Source: CAYNRG01 sp047973125 (GTDB lineage Bacteria > Bacillota_I > Bacilli_A > Erysipelotrichales > Erysipelotrichaceae). From it: 64,000 nt of DNA. Below are positions 16,927 to 26,171 of this stretch, piece after piece; position 1 is the first letter of the stretch, and each line of letters opens with the position of its first letter. The position numbers were made by a program, and so were the translations under genes. The notes beneath the pieces were generated by a model. It saw only the letters and a program-made list of their open reading frames with translations. It was not told the origin of the DNA and made no database searches. Where the stretch lies: positions 95,193-159,192 of the forward strand of contig JBKEBK010000023.1 of the NCBI GenBank assembly GCA_047973125.1, written 5' to 3'.

Positions 16927-19548
16927 CTAAAATCCTTTATAAGCATTTTTTAGAATTTCTTTTAAATCTTCTAGCATTGGAGTACGTGGGTTAACTGGTG
17001 AGCATTGATCTTCATATGCTAAGAAAGCAAGTTTATCTAAGTTTTCTTCAAAGTTTTTCTTGTCGATTCCTTGAGCCTTTAATGACATTTCAATACCGCA
17101 ATCTTTAGCTAAATTTCCACAAGCTTTTGCGTAAGCTTCAACGCCCTCTTGGACTGTTTTAAATTTAAGTCCTAAAGTTTGAGCTAGTTCTGCATATTTC
17201 TTATCGGCTTTATAGTAGTTATACTTTGGCCAAACACCAGGCTTTGCAGGTTTAGTACCATTATATCTAATAACATGAGGCATTAAAATTGCATTGGCAC
17301 GACCATGAGGAACATGATATTCTCCTCCTAGCTTATGAGCTAGTGAGTGGTTAATTCCTAAGAATGCATTAGCAAAGGCCATCCCTGCAAGAGTTGCTGC
17401 ATTATGCATTTTTTCTCTAGCTTCAGGATCATTAGCACCATTTGCTACTGATCGTGGAAGATATTCAAATACCATTTTGATTGCTTGAAGTGCTAAACCA
17501 TCAGTATAGTCACTTGCAAGAGTTGATACATAGGCTTCAGTAGCATGAGTTAGTACATCAAGCCCAGTATCGGCAGTTATTGCCTTTGGCATAGTCATAG
17601 TTAAGGCTGGATCGATAATGGCAACAGTAGGAGTTAAACTGTAATCAGCAAGTGGATATTTCTTTCCAGCATCACTATCGGTAATAACAGCAAATGGTGT
17701 AACTTCTGATCCTGTTCCTGATGTTGTTGGAATACATACAAGCTTAGTCTTTCTTCCTAGTTCTGGATATCTAAAGGCACGTTTTCTTATATCCATAAAT
17801 TTTTGTTTTAAGTCATCAAAGTTTACTTCAGGATGTTCATAGAATAGCCACATTCCTTTTGCTGCATCCATAGGAGATCCTCCACCTAAGGCAATAATAG
17901 TATCTGGCTTAAAGGCTTTCATTAATTCCCAACCACGCTTAACTGTTTTTAAACTTGGATCTGGTTCTACATCACAAAATAGTTGTACTTGAACATTATT
18001 TCTTCTTGCTTCTAATTGATCAGTAATTCTCATTACATAGCCAAGATCTACCATTGATCTATCAGTAACGATAAATACTTTTTCAACATCATGCATTGAT
18101 TTTAAGTATTCAATTGAATCTCTTTCAAAGTAAATCTTAGAAGGTACTTTAAACCATTGCATTGTATTTCTCCTTTTCCCAATTTTTTTAATATTTAATA
18201 AATTAATTGCACTAACATTATCTGATACTGAGTTTCTTCCATAAGATCCGCATCCCAATGTCAAAGATGGAATAAATGCATTATAGATGTTTCCAATTCC
18301 ACCAAAGGTTGCTGGTGAATTCCAAATAATACGACAAGCTTTAATTCTTTCTCCAAATTCTTTAGCAATTTTCTCATTTGAGGTATGGATTACAGCACTG
18401 TGTCCAATACCATTAAACATAACCATAGCTTCAGCCTTATCAATTCCATCTTTTACAGATGTTGCTTTTAAAATTGCAAGAACTGGTGATAACTTTTCAC
18501 GTGTTAAAGGTTCATTCTCTCCAACTTCACTGCACTCAGCTGCTAAGATGCTAGTTCCTTTTGGTACGCTAAATCCAGCTTGCTCAGCAATCCAAGAAGC
18601 GCTCTTACCAACAACATCGGCATTTAGTTTTGCTTCAGCACAGTTTTTAGAAGCTGCCTGAGTACCAAACATATACTCTTCTAATAGGGCTTTTTCTTTC
18701 TTATTTACAAAGTATACAAAGTATTCTTTAAAGATTTCTTTAGCATCATCATAAATTTCTTTATCAATAATTGCAGCTTGTTCTGATGCACAAATCATTC
18801 CATTATCAAAGGCTTTTGAAAGACAAATATCATTAACTGCTTGTCTTAAATTTGCAGTTGTCTCAACATAGGCTGGAACATTTCCAGCTCCAACACCAAG
18901 GGCTGGTTTTCCACAAGAGTAAGCAGCTCTTACCATTGCATTTCCTCCTGTTGCTAAGATTGTAGATACACCAGGATTATTCATTAATGAATTAGTTGCA
19001 TCAATACTTGGCTTTTCAATCCATTGGATACAATCCTTTGGAGCACCAGCTTTTATTGCTGCATCATAAATTACCTTAGCTGTTTCAGCTGAACAGTTTT
19101 GTGCGCTTGGATGAAAGGCGAAGATAATTGGATTTCTAGTTTTAAGACTTATTAATGCCTTAAAGATAGTTGTTGATGTTGGATTTGTTACAGGGGTAAT
19201 TCCAGCAACAACACCAACTGGCTCAGCAATTTGTGTTATTCCTTGAACTTTATCTTCACTAATAACTCCAACAGTCTTTAAGTGTCTCATATGATTTACT
19301 ACATACTCACAAGCATAAAGGTTTTTAGTTGCTTTGTCTTCAAAGACACCGCGTCCTGTTTCCTTAATTGCAGACATTGCAAGATTTCCATGTTGATCCA
19401 GGGCTGCAACAGAACACTTAGCGACAATGTGATCAATCATCTCTTGAGTATAATCGGCATACTTTTCAAGAGCAACCAGTCCTTTTTTTACCTTAACTTC
19501 TACTTCATTGTTTATTACTTTTTCTTCTTGTTTAGCAACTTTACTCAT
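16927..19548 (-). CDS. adhE: bifunctional acetaldehyde-CoA/alcohol dehydrogenase
   Basis: Converts acetyl-CoA to ethanol in two NADH-dependent steps; a major fermentative redox sink that forms filaments (spirosomes). It is 873 residues, the family's usual size. The N-terminal aldehyde dehydrogenase half carries the catalytic cysteine in DNGMICASEQ (about residue 245). The C-terminal iron-dependent alcohol dehydrogenase half starts near WFKVPSKIYFE. It shows GGGSPMDAAKG, PTTSGTGSEVTPFAVI and the metal-binding set HSLAHKLG-EYHVPHGRANA. A strong AGGAGG precedes the ATG, and a cre-type site lies about 90 bp upstream. Confidence 0.97.
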   Translation of the reverse strand: MSKVAKQEEKVINNEVEVKVKKGLVALEKYADYTQEMIDHIVAKCSVAALDQHGNLAMSAIKETGRGVFEDKATKNLYACEYVVNHMRHLKTVGVISEDKVQGITQIAEPVGVVAGITPVTNPTSTTIFKALISLKTRNPIIFAFHPSAQNCSAETAKVIYDAAIKAGAPKDCIQWIEKPSIDATNSLMNNPGVSTILATGGNAMVRAAYSCGKPALGVGAGNVPAYVETTANLRQAVNDICLSKAFDNGMICASEQAAIIDKEIYDDAKEIFKEYFVYFVNKKEKALLEEYMFGTQAASKNCAEAKLNADVVGKSASWIAEQAGFSVPKGTSILAAECSEVGENEPLTREKLSPVLAILKATSVKDGIDKAEAMVMFNGIGHSAVIHTSNEKIAKEFGERIKACRIIWNSPATFGGIGNIYNAFIPSLTLGCGSYGRNSVSDNVSAINLLNIKKIGKRRNTMQWFKVPSKIYFERDSIEYLKSMHDVEKVFIVTDRSMVDLGYVMRITDQLEARRNNVQVQLFCDVEPDPSLKTVKRGWELMKAFKPDTIIALGGGSPMDAAKGMWLFYEHPEVNFDDLKQKFMDIRKRAFRYPELGRKTKLVCIPTTSGTGSEVTPFAVITDSDAGKKYPLADYSLTPTVAIIDPALTMTMPKAITADTGLDVLTHATEAYVSTLASDYTDGLALQAIKMVFEYLPRSVANGANDPEAREKMHNAATLAGMAFANAFLGINHSLAHKLGGEYHVPHGRANAILMPHVIRYNGTKPAKPGVWPKYNYYKADKKYAELAQTLGLKFKTVQEGVEAYAKACGNLAKDCGIEMSLKAQGIDKKNFEENLDKLAFLAYEDQCSPVNPRTPMLEDLKEILKNAYKGF

Positions 19549-19592
19549 TACTTTCCTCCTAATTTGTGAATTATATAACTCACTCTATCTAG

Positions 19593-19622
19593 AGTATAAC
19601 ATTATAAAACATAAATAAGCAA
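19593..19622 (-). promoter_or_regulatory. putative adhE promoter
   Basis: Read on the minus strand, TTGCTT (19617-19622) and TATACT (19593-19598) are 18 bp apart, about 45 bp before the adhE start. The -35 box matches four of six consensus bases, so this is a moderate call. Confidence 0.5.
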
Positions 19623-19635
19623 GGATAATTATTTA

Positions 19636-19649
19636 TGTTATCGTTTACA
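19636..19649 (-). promoter_or_regulatory. CcpA cre-type operator upstream of adhE
   Basis: The minus-strand sequence TGTAAACGATAACA fits the catabolite-responsive element consensus TGWAANCGNTNWCA at every position. It lies just upstream of the putative adhE -35 box, a position that would suit CcpA activation rather than roadblock repression. HPr kinase, which makes the CcpA co-regulator HPr-Ser-P, is encoded in this window at 42 kb. Confidence 0.65.
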
Positions 19650-19751
19650 TTAAAATGTTAGGGTTTTCATTTTAAAAAAATTATAATTTTGCTTAAATTG
19701 ATTTTAAATTTTAAAAGTCGTATAATAATAAAAATAGAAAAGAGGTATAAG

Positions 19752-21446
19752 ATGAAATTTGAAGATTTTAAGTATGAGCGTCCTGATTTTGAAGATTTAA
19801 GTAAAAAAATGAATGATATCTTAGATAAAATGGAAGAGTGCAGTGATCCAAAGAAATTTATTGAACTTTTTAATAGTATTAATAAGCATCGTGGAGATAT
19901 TAGCACAATGAATACTTTGGCTAGTATTAGACATACAATTGATACAAGTGATGAATTCTATGATGGAGAGGATCAATATTGGAATAAACAAGGACCTCTT
20001 TATGAAATTATAGATCAAAGACTTATGAGAATCACTGTTAGTAAAGATTTTAGAGAAGAGCTATTAAAAGAAATACCTGAAACATATTTCTTATTATCGG
20101 AACAAAGATTAAAAACTTTTGATGAGAAGATTATTCCTTTATTACAAGAAGAAAATCAATTATCTTCTGATTATGCCAAACTTAAGGCTAGTTGTAAGGT
20201 TGAATTTGATAATGAAGTTTTAAATTTGCCATTACTTAGTGCAAAATGTGAAGATGTAAATCGAGATACTAGAAAAAAAGCAACAGATGCTAAAGTTAAG
20301 TGGTTAAGTGAGAATGAAGAAAAGTTTGATAATATTTATGATAATCTTGTTAAGGTAAGACAAAAGATTGCAGAGGCACTAGGGTTTAAAAACTATATTG
20401 AACTTGGTTATTTAAGAATGAATAGACTTGATTATAATGCAGAAATGGTAAGTAATTATCGTAATCAAGTTAAAGAATATATAACTCCTTTAGCACAGTC
20501 ATTATTTGATAAACAAAAGGAGCGTCTAGGAACAAAGGAATTAGCGTATTATGATTTACCAATTAGTTTCTTAAGTGGGAATCCTACTCCTAAGGGTAAA
20601 AAGGATGATCAAGTTAGGGCTGCAGTGAAAATGTATCATGAAATGAGTCCTGAGACTAAAGAGTTTATCGATGTAATGGATAAGCAAAACTTATGGGACT
20701 TAGAAAGTAAGACAAATAAAGCGGGTGGTGGATACTGTACCTTTATATATAATTATAATGTTCCTTTTATCTTTTCAAACTTTAATGGAACAAGTGGAGA
20801 TGTTGATGTCTTAACTCATGAGGCTGGGCATGCTTTTCAAACTTATCAATCAAAATGGATTAGTGTACCTGATTGTACCTTTCCAACCTATGAGACATGT
20901 GAAATCCATTCTATGAGTATGGAATTCTTTGCTTGGCCTTGGATGGAAGAGTTCTTTAAAGAGGATACAAATAAGTACTACTACTCACATCTTGCTAGTG
21001 CTCTACAATTTCTTCCATATGGAACTTTAGTTGATCACTTCCAACATGTTGTCTATGAAAATCCAGAATGGACTATTCAACAAAGAAAAAATGCTTGGAG
21101 AGAATTAGAAAAACAATATACACCTTGGAAGAATTATAGTGGTTATCCTAATTTAGAAGGTGGAAGCTTCTGGCATATGCAAGGACATATCTTTGCATCA
21201 CCATTCTATTACATTGACTATACCCTAGCACAGGTTTGTGCCCTACAATTTTGGGTAAGGCTACAGAAAAAAGATCCAAAGGCATGGAATGACTATCTTG
21301 CGATTTGTAAGGTTGGTGGAACTAAATCTTTTGTTAATGTTGTAAAACTTGCTAATTTAATTTCACCATTTGAAGATGGATGCTTAAAAGAAGTTGCAGA
21401 AACAGCTAGTCAATATTTAAATAATATTGATGATAAAAGTTTATAG
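19752..21446 (+). CDS. M3 family oligoendopeptidase (PepF-like)
   Basis: A 564-residue zinc metallopeptidase of the thimet/PepF family that cleaves short peptides in the cytoplasm. The zinc site is HEAGH at residues 356-360 in VDVLTHEAGHAFQTYQS, with the third ligand expected in the following TCEIHSMSMEF segment. Near the C-terminus, YIDYTLAQVCALQFW is typical of the branch annotated as M3 family oligoendopeptidase. The start at 19752 has an AGAGG site eight bases upstream; the reading frame remains open to 19689 without one. There is no signal peptide. Confidence 0.92.
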   Translation: MKFEDFKYERPDFEDLSKKMNDILDKMEECSDPKKFIELFNSINKHRGDISTMNTLASIRHTIDTSDEFYDGEDQYWNKQGPLYEIIDQRLMRITVSKDFREELLKEIPETYFLLSEQRLKTFDEKIIPLLQEENQLSSDYAKLKASCKVEFDNEVLNLPLLSAKCEDVNRDTRKKATDAKVKWLSENEEKFDNIYDNLVKVRQKIAEALGFKNYIELGYLRMNRLDYNAEMVSNYRNQVKEYITPLAQSLFDKQKERLGTKELAYYDLPISFLSGNPTPKGKKDDQVRAAVKMYHEMSPETKEFIDVMDKQNLWDLESKTNKAGGGYCTFIYNYNVPFIFSNFNGTSGDVDVLTHEAGHAFQTYQSKWISVPDCTFPTYETCEIHSMSMEFFAWPWMEEFFKEDTNKYYYSHLASALQFLPYGTLVDHFQHVVYENPEWTIQQRKNAWRELEKQYTPWKNYSGYPNLEGGSFWHMQGHIFASPFYYIDYTLAQVCALQFWVRLQKKDPKAWNDYLAICKVGGTKSFVNVVKLANLISPFEDGCLKEVAETASQYLNNIDDKSL

Positions 21447-21490
21447 AAAACATTTGATACTCTGTACTTATACTTAAAAAGATTTCTAGT

Positions 21491-21519
21491 ATTGCTCTAA
21501 AATATTAGCAATCTTTTTT
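21491..21519 (+). terminator. intrinsic terminator after oligoendopeptidase
   Basis: ATTGCT pairs with AGCAAT and is followed by a T-rich tail. An upstream AAAAAGATT can also pair with the AATCTTTTT on the descending side, so two alternative folds are possible. Confidence 0.65.
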
Positions 21520-21687
21520 TATACTAGTGTTGAAAGGAATATGTGATATTATTGGTTTATAGAAATTAATTATATATACGTTATATTATAGTAAAATTTA
21601 TTAACTTTAATTGAAAATTTTTGATGTATAACAAGATTATTAAATAAAAAATTACAAAAGAGCGGATGAAATAGGAGAACTATAAAA

Positions 21688-23442
21688 ATGGAGAATTTGA
21701 AGAAAAATTTATTAATATTTGATCAAATACTAAGAATTTTTAATAGTGCAAAGTTTAAGTTAAAAGTAATCTATGTGGTGTATATATTATCATATTTGAT
21801 TAACTTTATTTCTTTACCTTTACTGACTTCTTTATTTTTCACTTCTAAAGATAAAAGTAATATTTACATATTGCTTGTCTTATATTTAATTTCCAGTGTT
21901 ATCCAAGAGGCTGTTGAGCAATTAATAATATTCTATGGAAATTCTTATCGAATGGAACAAATTAAATTATCCTTTAATAAGTGCTTATCAATTGATTATC
22001 AGTTTTTAGAATCAAAGAAGGGTCAGGAATTATTTAATAAGGCTCTACTAAATACTAATTCTTCTTCGGCATCTTTTAGTATAATTCATTTATTGATTGT
22101 TAGGTGTTTGTTCTCATTTATATTTATAATATTTACTTTTGTGATGGCGATTATTGCATTAAATAGTGAAATAAGAATTATATTTATTATCATGTGTGCT
22201 TTAATATTAATTATTAATTTTATTTTTAATGAAAAGGATAAAATTATATTGGGATCTATTAGAGAATTTTTATCAAACATAAATAGGGATATGAATTATT
22301 TAAGAAAAATTTCTAAGAATAAAGATACTTCTATTATTATTAATCATTATCAAAAAAGTGAAATGATAAAAAAGAAATTTCTTGATTTAAAATTATTATT
22401 AAAAAAGAAATATGATAAAGCTTATAAGGCAATGAAGAAAAATTTATTTTTTTCAAATCTTAGTCTGTTAATTATTCAAGTTATTACATTTATAATAACC
22501 ATAAAGGTGCTTGGTATAAAAAATGAGCAGATAATTTTATTAATTCCACTTCTTTGGCAATATAATAAGTCATCAGCAATCCTAACAATTAATATACAGG
22601 ATTTAAATAATGCTATTCTAAGTGTGAATAATTTTTATAAGTTCTTAGATTGGGGAATAGATAAAGATAAAAATAGAGAAAAGGTTAATGATGTTAGGGA
22701 TATTGAATTTGAAAGTGTGAATTTTAAATACAATGAACAAGATGAATTTGGATTAAAACAGTTTAATTTGAAAATTAAATCTGGTGAGAAGATTGGGATA
22801 GTTGGAATTAATGGAAGTGGTAAAACAACGATAATAAAGCTTCTTTTAAATTTTTATAAGAGTAATAGTGGAAGTATTAAAATTAATGGAAAAGATGTAA
22901 ATATAATATCGAACTTACATGATTTAATTTCAAGTGTCTTTCAAAATGATATTGTAATACCTGGTACTATTAGAGAAAATATTTTGATGGGAAGAAAATT
23001 TGATAAAGAAAAGTTTCAAGAAGTAATTGAAAAAGTTGGATTAGATGCATTATTAACTAAGAAAAAAATTAGTATCGATAGTAATGTTTCTACGTATTAT
23101 TTTAAAGATGGTATTGAATTATCTACGGGAGAGAAACAACTTATACTACTGGCAAGATGCTTGTATAAGGATTCACCAATTGTAGTATTAGATGAGCCTT
23201 CTGCTGCTTTAGATCCAATTGCTGAATTAAAGCTATTTAATTTATATAACAAATTAATAGAAGATAAAATTGGGTTATTTATTACTCATAGATGTACTAG
23301 TGTTGAAGTTTTCGATAAAATCATTGTTGTAATAAATGGAGAAATAAAAGAAGTTGGTAACTTTGATGAATTAATAAAAAAGGATGGTGTATATGCAAAA
23401 ATGTACAGAGCACAATCAGAAGCATATAGAGAAGAAAATTAA
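21688..23442 (+). CDS. ABC exporter, membrane-ATPase fusion, first subunit
   Basis: A 584-residue half-exporter with hydrophobic segments in residues 25-310 and an ATPase domain after about residue 330. Walker A is GINGSGKTT, the signature is a degenerate LSTGEKQLILLAR, Walker B is IVVLDEPSAALDP and the H-loop is FITHRCTS. AGGAG lies upstream of the ATG. The reading frame overlaps that of the second exporter gene, which implies a heterodimer. The codons are very AT-rich and the protein is heavy in Lys, Asn and Ile compared with neighbours, which may indicate transfer. The substrate is unknown; peptide or lipid export is possible. Confidence 0.85.
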   Translation: MENLKKNLLIFDQILRIFNSAKFKLKVIYVVYILSYLINFISLPLLTSLFFTSKDKSNIYILLVLYLISSVIQEAVEQLIIFYGNSYRMEQIKLSFNKCLSIDYQFLESKKGQELFNKALLNTNSSSASFSIIHLLIVRCLFSFIFIIFTFVMAIIALNSEIRIIFIIMCALILIINFIFNEKDKIILGSIREFLSNINRDMNYLRKISKNKDTSIIINHYQKSEMIKKKFLDLKLLLKKKYDKAYKAMKKNLFFSNLSLLIIQVITFIITIKVLGIKNEQIILLIPLLWQYNKSSAILTINIQDLNNAILSVNNFYKFLDWGIDKDKNREKVNDVRDIEFESVNFKYNEQDEFGLKQFNLKIKSGEKIGIVGINGSGKTTIIKLLLNFYKSNSGSIKINGKDVNIISNLHDLISSVFQNDIVIPGTIRENILMGRKFDKEKFQEVIEKVGLDALLTKKKISIDSNVSTYYFKDGIELSTGEKQLILLARCLYKDSPIVVLDEPSAALDPIAELKLFNLYNKLIEDKIGLFITHRCTSVEVFDKIIVVINGEIKEVGNFDELIKKDGVYAKMYRAQSEAYREEN

Positions 23443-25156
23443 TAAAAAGGCAATTAAGTGGATAAATGATTGTAGTAAGTTATTGATACCATTAAATGTT
23501 ATTAATGCTTTTTTAAGAGCGATTGAGCCATATATTTTAATTTTTATAATTGAAGCAATTTTATTATGGAAGAATAATACTATCATAGTTATAACTTTTG
23601 GTTTATTGTTTTTAGGGGTACTAAATATTTTTGGAAAGATTTTAAAGTATAAAATTGATATAGCAATTAATCTTTTACGTATTAAGTATAATCTTGAGAT
23701 ATCAAATAAGAGAATCGAATTATCAAATATGATAGAGTATAATAATGATATTAAATTACTATCTTCAAAGCTTGAGGATTATCAACAGTATAATGGTGGT
23801 CCAATTAAGCATAAATATACCTTAATTGAAAAGAAGATTTTAAAATTTTTAGGATTTTTGGTTGCTTTTATAATATATAAAGTTTATATAAGAAATATAG
23901 TTATTGATTTATTGTTATTGGTTTTTGTAGTAATTAGTTACTTGGTATCATTTATATTTAATGAAAGAAATAAAAAAATCGAAAAAAAACATGAGCTTGT
24001 ACAAGAGAAGATAATGGAAAATAATCGCTTGGGTGGTTTCTACTTTTCACTTTTAAGTAGTGAGTTTGAAAGTATGAAGAGTATTAGAAATAATAGTACT
24101 AATGGCTTTATTGAAAAAAAGTATGCAGATTTTATGGATCCAATGATAGTATCTTATGAAACTTACTCTAAGAGTAAATTTAATAATGAGATATTTAGAA
24201 AATCATTTAATCTTATTGTTTCATTGATTTTAGTTTTATTTATCTTAAAGACAAATATTGCTGCGATAAATTTAGCATCTATTTTTGCGATAATAAATAT
24301 TGTAGCCTTTGCTTCAGATGTTAATATTAATAGACAAGAAGAAAGTGTCAATACCAAAAGAATGAGTGATTTTTTTAAATTTATTAATTTATATAATAAA
24401 CAAAAGATGATGGATTTTCATAATGATGAAAATATAATAGTTGAGTTAAAAGATGTATCATATAAGTATGCAAATCAAAAGGAATATACCTTAAGTAATG
24501 TTAATCTAAGGTTTGAAAAAAATAAGGTTTATACAATAGTTGGTCATAATGGATCTGGTAAAAGTACACTGATAAAAATAATTGTTGGTATTATTACAGA
24601 TATCGATAAGGGAAAAATAACATATAATGAAAATATGGGTAATTGTACAATACCTTACTGCCCACAAATTTCACCAGTTTTCTCATTTAGTATTGGTGAA
24701 AATATTTCACTGGATGAAAAATTTGATGATGGTTTAATTAAAAATATTTTAGATAAATTAAAATTTAATTTAAATCTAGATGATATTAGTAATGTAAAGT
24801 TAGGACATGACTTTAAAGAAATGGGAATATCTTTATCAGGTGGACAAGAGAAAAAATTATCTGTTGCAAGAGCATTGTATTATAACAAAGATATTATTAT
24901 TCTTGATGAGCCAACTTCATCGCTTGATATCTTCTCAGAACAAGAATTATATAGTGTTGTAAATGATAATACAAAAGATAGAGCTTGCATCTTTGTTTCT
25001 CATCGTCTTACTAGTAGTAAGTTCTCTGATGAAATTATTATTTTAAATAATGGTATGGTAGTTGGTAAGGGAAAGCATAGTGAGCTATTAAAAAATAATA
25101 TTTATTATCAAGAATTATTCAATGCTCAAGCAAAGCATTATCGAAAAAGTATCTAA
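23393..25156 (+). CDS. ABC exporter, membrane-ATPase fusion, second subunit
   Basis: The partner half-exporter. Its transmembrane region spans residues up to about 310. The ATPase domain has Walker A VGHNGSGKSTL, a canonical signature ISLSGGQEKKLSVARAL, Walker B IIILDEPTSSLDI and H-loop FVSHRLTS. The start is uncertain. ATG 23393 has AAAAGGA eight bases upstream and gives 587 residues with a 50-bp overlap with the first subunit. ATG 23384 overlaps that ribosome site. No other gene shares this transcript, so nothing nearby identifies the cargo. Confidence 0.85.
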   Translation: MQKCTEHNQKHIEKKINKKAIKWINDCSKLLIPLNVINAFLRAIEPYILIFIIEAILLWKNNTIIVITFGLLFLGVLNIFGKILKYKIDIAINLLRIKYNLEISNKRIELSNMIEYNNDIKLLSSKLEDYQQYNGGPIKHKYTLIEKKILKFLGFLVAFIIYKVYIRNIVIDLLLLVFVVISYLVSFIFNERNKKIEKKHELVQEKIMENNRLGGFYFSLLSSEFESMKSIRNNSTNGFIEKKYADFMDPMIVSYETYSKSKFNNEIFRKSFNLIVSLILVLFILKTNIAAINLASIFAIINIVAFASDVNINRQEESVNTKRMSDFFKFINLYNKQKMMDFHNDENIIVELKDVSYKYANQKEYTLSNVNLRFEKNKVYTIVGHNGSGKSTLIKIIVGIITDIDKGKITYNENMGNCTIPYCPQISPVFSFSIGENISLDEKFDDGLIKNILDKLKFNLNLDDISNVKLGHDFKEMGISLSGGQEKKLSVARALYYNKDIIILDEPTSSLDIFSEQELYSVVNDNTKDRACIFVSHRLTSSKFSDEIIILNNGMVVGKGKHSELLKNNIYYQELFNAQAKHYRKSI

Positions 25157-25179
25157 TTAATGACTAATTTAAATATATT

Positions 25180-25283
25180 AAAAAAAATACTTGTATTATG
25201 ATTTTTATTGTGGTAACCTTTAAACAATGAAAATACATAGATCGGATCAAAAAATTGATTGGTGAAGAGTATTTTTTTTTTTT
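25180..25283 (+). promoter_or_regulatory. pyr operon leader with T12 tract
   Basis: TTGTAT (25191-25196) and an extended -10 TGGTAACCT (25211-25219) are 17 bp apart and may be the promoter. The leader would then hold nested arms AAAATAC (25230-25236)/GTATTTT (25269-25275) and ATCAA (25246-25250)/TTGAT (25255-25259). Twelve T follow (25272-25283), just before the GGAAAGAGG ribosome site. This looks like an attenuator or a slippage site. No PyrR-type anti-antiterminator is visible. The promoter and mechanism are inference. Confidence 0.4.
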
Positions 25284-25298
25284 GGAAAGAGGTAAAGC

Positions 25299-26171
25299 AT
25301 GAGCTTATTGAATCTAAAAGAATATTGTAAAGATGATATTATGTCATTATTGGACTTAGCTTTTGAATTTAAAAAAGGCAAGCAAGTTGATTATTTACAA
25401 AAGAGAGTTATTTGTAATTTATTTTTCGAACCGAGTACTAGAACTCATTATTCATTTGAAATGGCAGCAATTAGGTTAGGTTGTAAAACTATTAACTTCA
25501 ATCCTGATACCAGTTCTATTTGTAAGAATGAGACAATGTATGATACGGTTCGTTTTTTTGAATCCATAGAACCTGATTTATTAGTTATTCGTGATCGAAG
25601 TGATAACTATTATACACAATTTAAAAATATGAAGATCCCTATTGTTAATGGTGGTGATGGCAAATTAAGTCATCCTACTCAATCTTTATTGGACTTGATG
25701 ACAATTTATGAAAACTTTAATAAAATTTCTAATTTAAAAATTTTAATAATTGGAGATATTAAACATTCAAGAGTTGCTCATACAAATATCGAAATACTTA
25801 AGAAATTAGGTAATGAGGTATTTCTTTCAAGCCCTAAAGAATTTCAACAGTCGGATCTTTTTTTTGTAGATATTGATGATGTTATTGAGAAGATGGATGT
25901 TGTAATGGTTTTAAGGGTACAGTTTGAAAGGCATGAAGATTTAAGTTTTAATCCTAAAAATTTTCTTGAAGAGTTTGGTTTGAGTGATGCTAGAGTAAAG
26001 AAGTTAAAAAGTGATGCAATTATTATGCATCCAGCACCATTTAATGAGGGCGTTGAAATTTCAAGAGGGGCAATTGAGTGTGATAAGTCAAAAATATTTG
26101 AACAGATGAAAAATGGTTTATACCTTAGAATGGCGGTGTTGCATAGTGAATTACAAAAGAGTATTACTTAA
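25299..26171 (+). CDS. pyrB: aspartate carbamoyltransferase catalytic subunit
   Basis: Joins carbamoyl phosphate and aspartate, the first committed step of pyrimidine synthesis. It is 290 residues. The carbamoyl-phosphate site FFEPSTRTHYSFEMAA is intact, and GGDGKLSHPTQSLLDLMT, VLRVQFERH and MHPAPFNEGVEIS follow in the right order. There is no regulatory chain (pyrI) nearby, as is usual in Bacillota. AAGAGG lies upstream of the ATG. It is the first gene of the seven-gene pyr operon. Confidence 0.96.
   Translation: MSLLNLKEYCKDDIMSLLDLAFEFKKGKQVDYLQKRVICNLFFEPSTRTHYSFEMAAIRLGCKTINFNPDTSSICKNETMYDTVRFFESIEPDLLVIRDRSDNYYTQFKNMKIPIVNGGDGKLSHPTQSLLDLMTIYENFNKISNLKILIIGDIKHSRVAHTNIEILKKLGNEVFLSSPKEFQQSDLFFVDIDDVIEKMDVVMVLRVQFERHEDLSFNPKNFLEEFGLSDARVKKLKSDAIIMHPAPFNEGVEISRGAIECDKSKIFEQMKNGLYLRMAVLHSELQKSIT

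Noticed and set aside
19636..19649. Rex (redox) operator upstream of adhE
   Set aside because: The half sites TGTTA and TTACA are spaced two bases closer than the Rex consensus, whereas the same bases match a cre site fully.
25180..25200. Terminator after the second ABC exporter gene
   Set aside because: The AATAC/GTATT stem is only five pairs over a two-base loop; too weak to call.
25157..25298. PyrR-binding attenuator in the pyr leader
   Set aside because: No conserved PyrR loop sequence is present and no pyrR gene lies nearby; kept only as an unspecified leader with hairpin and T tract.
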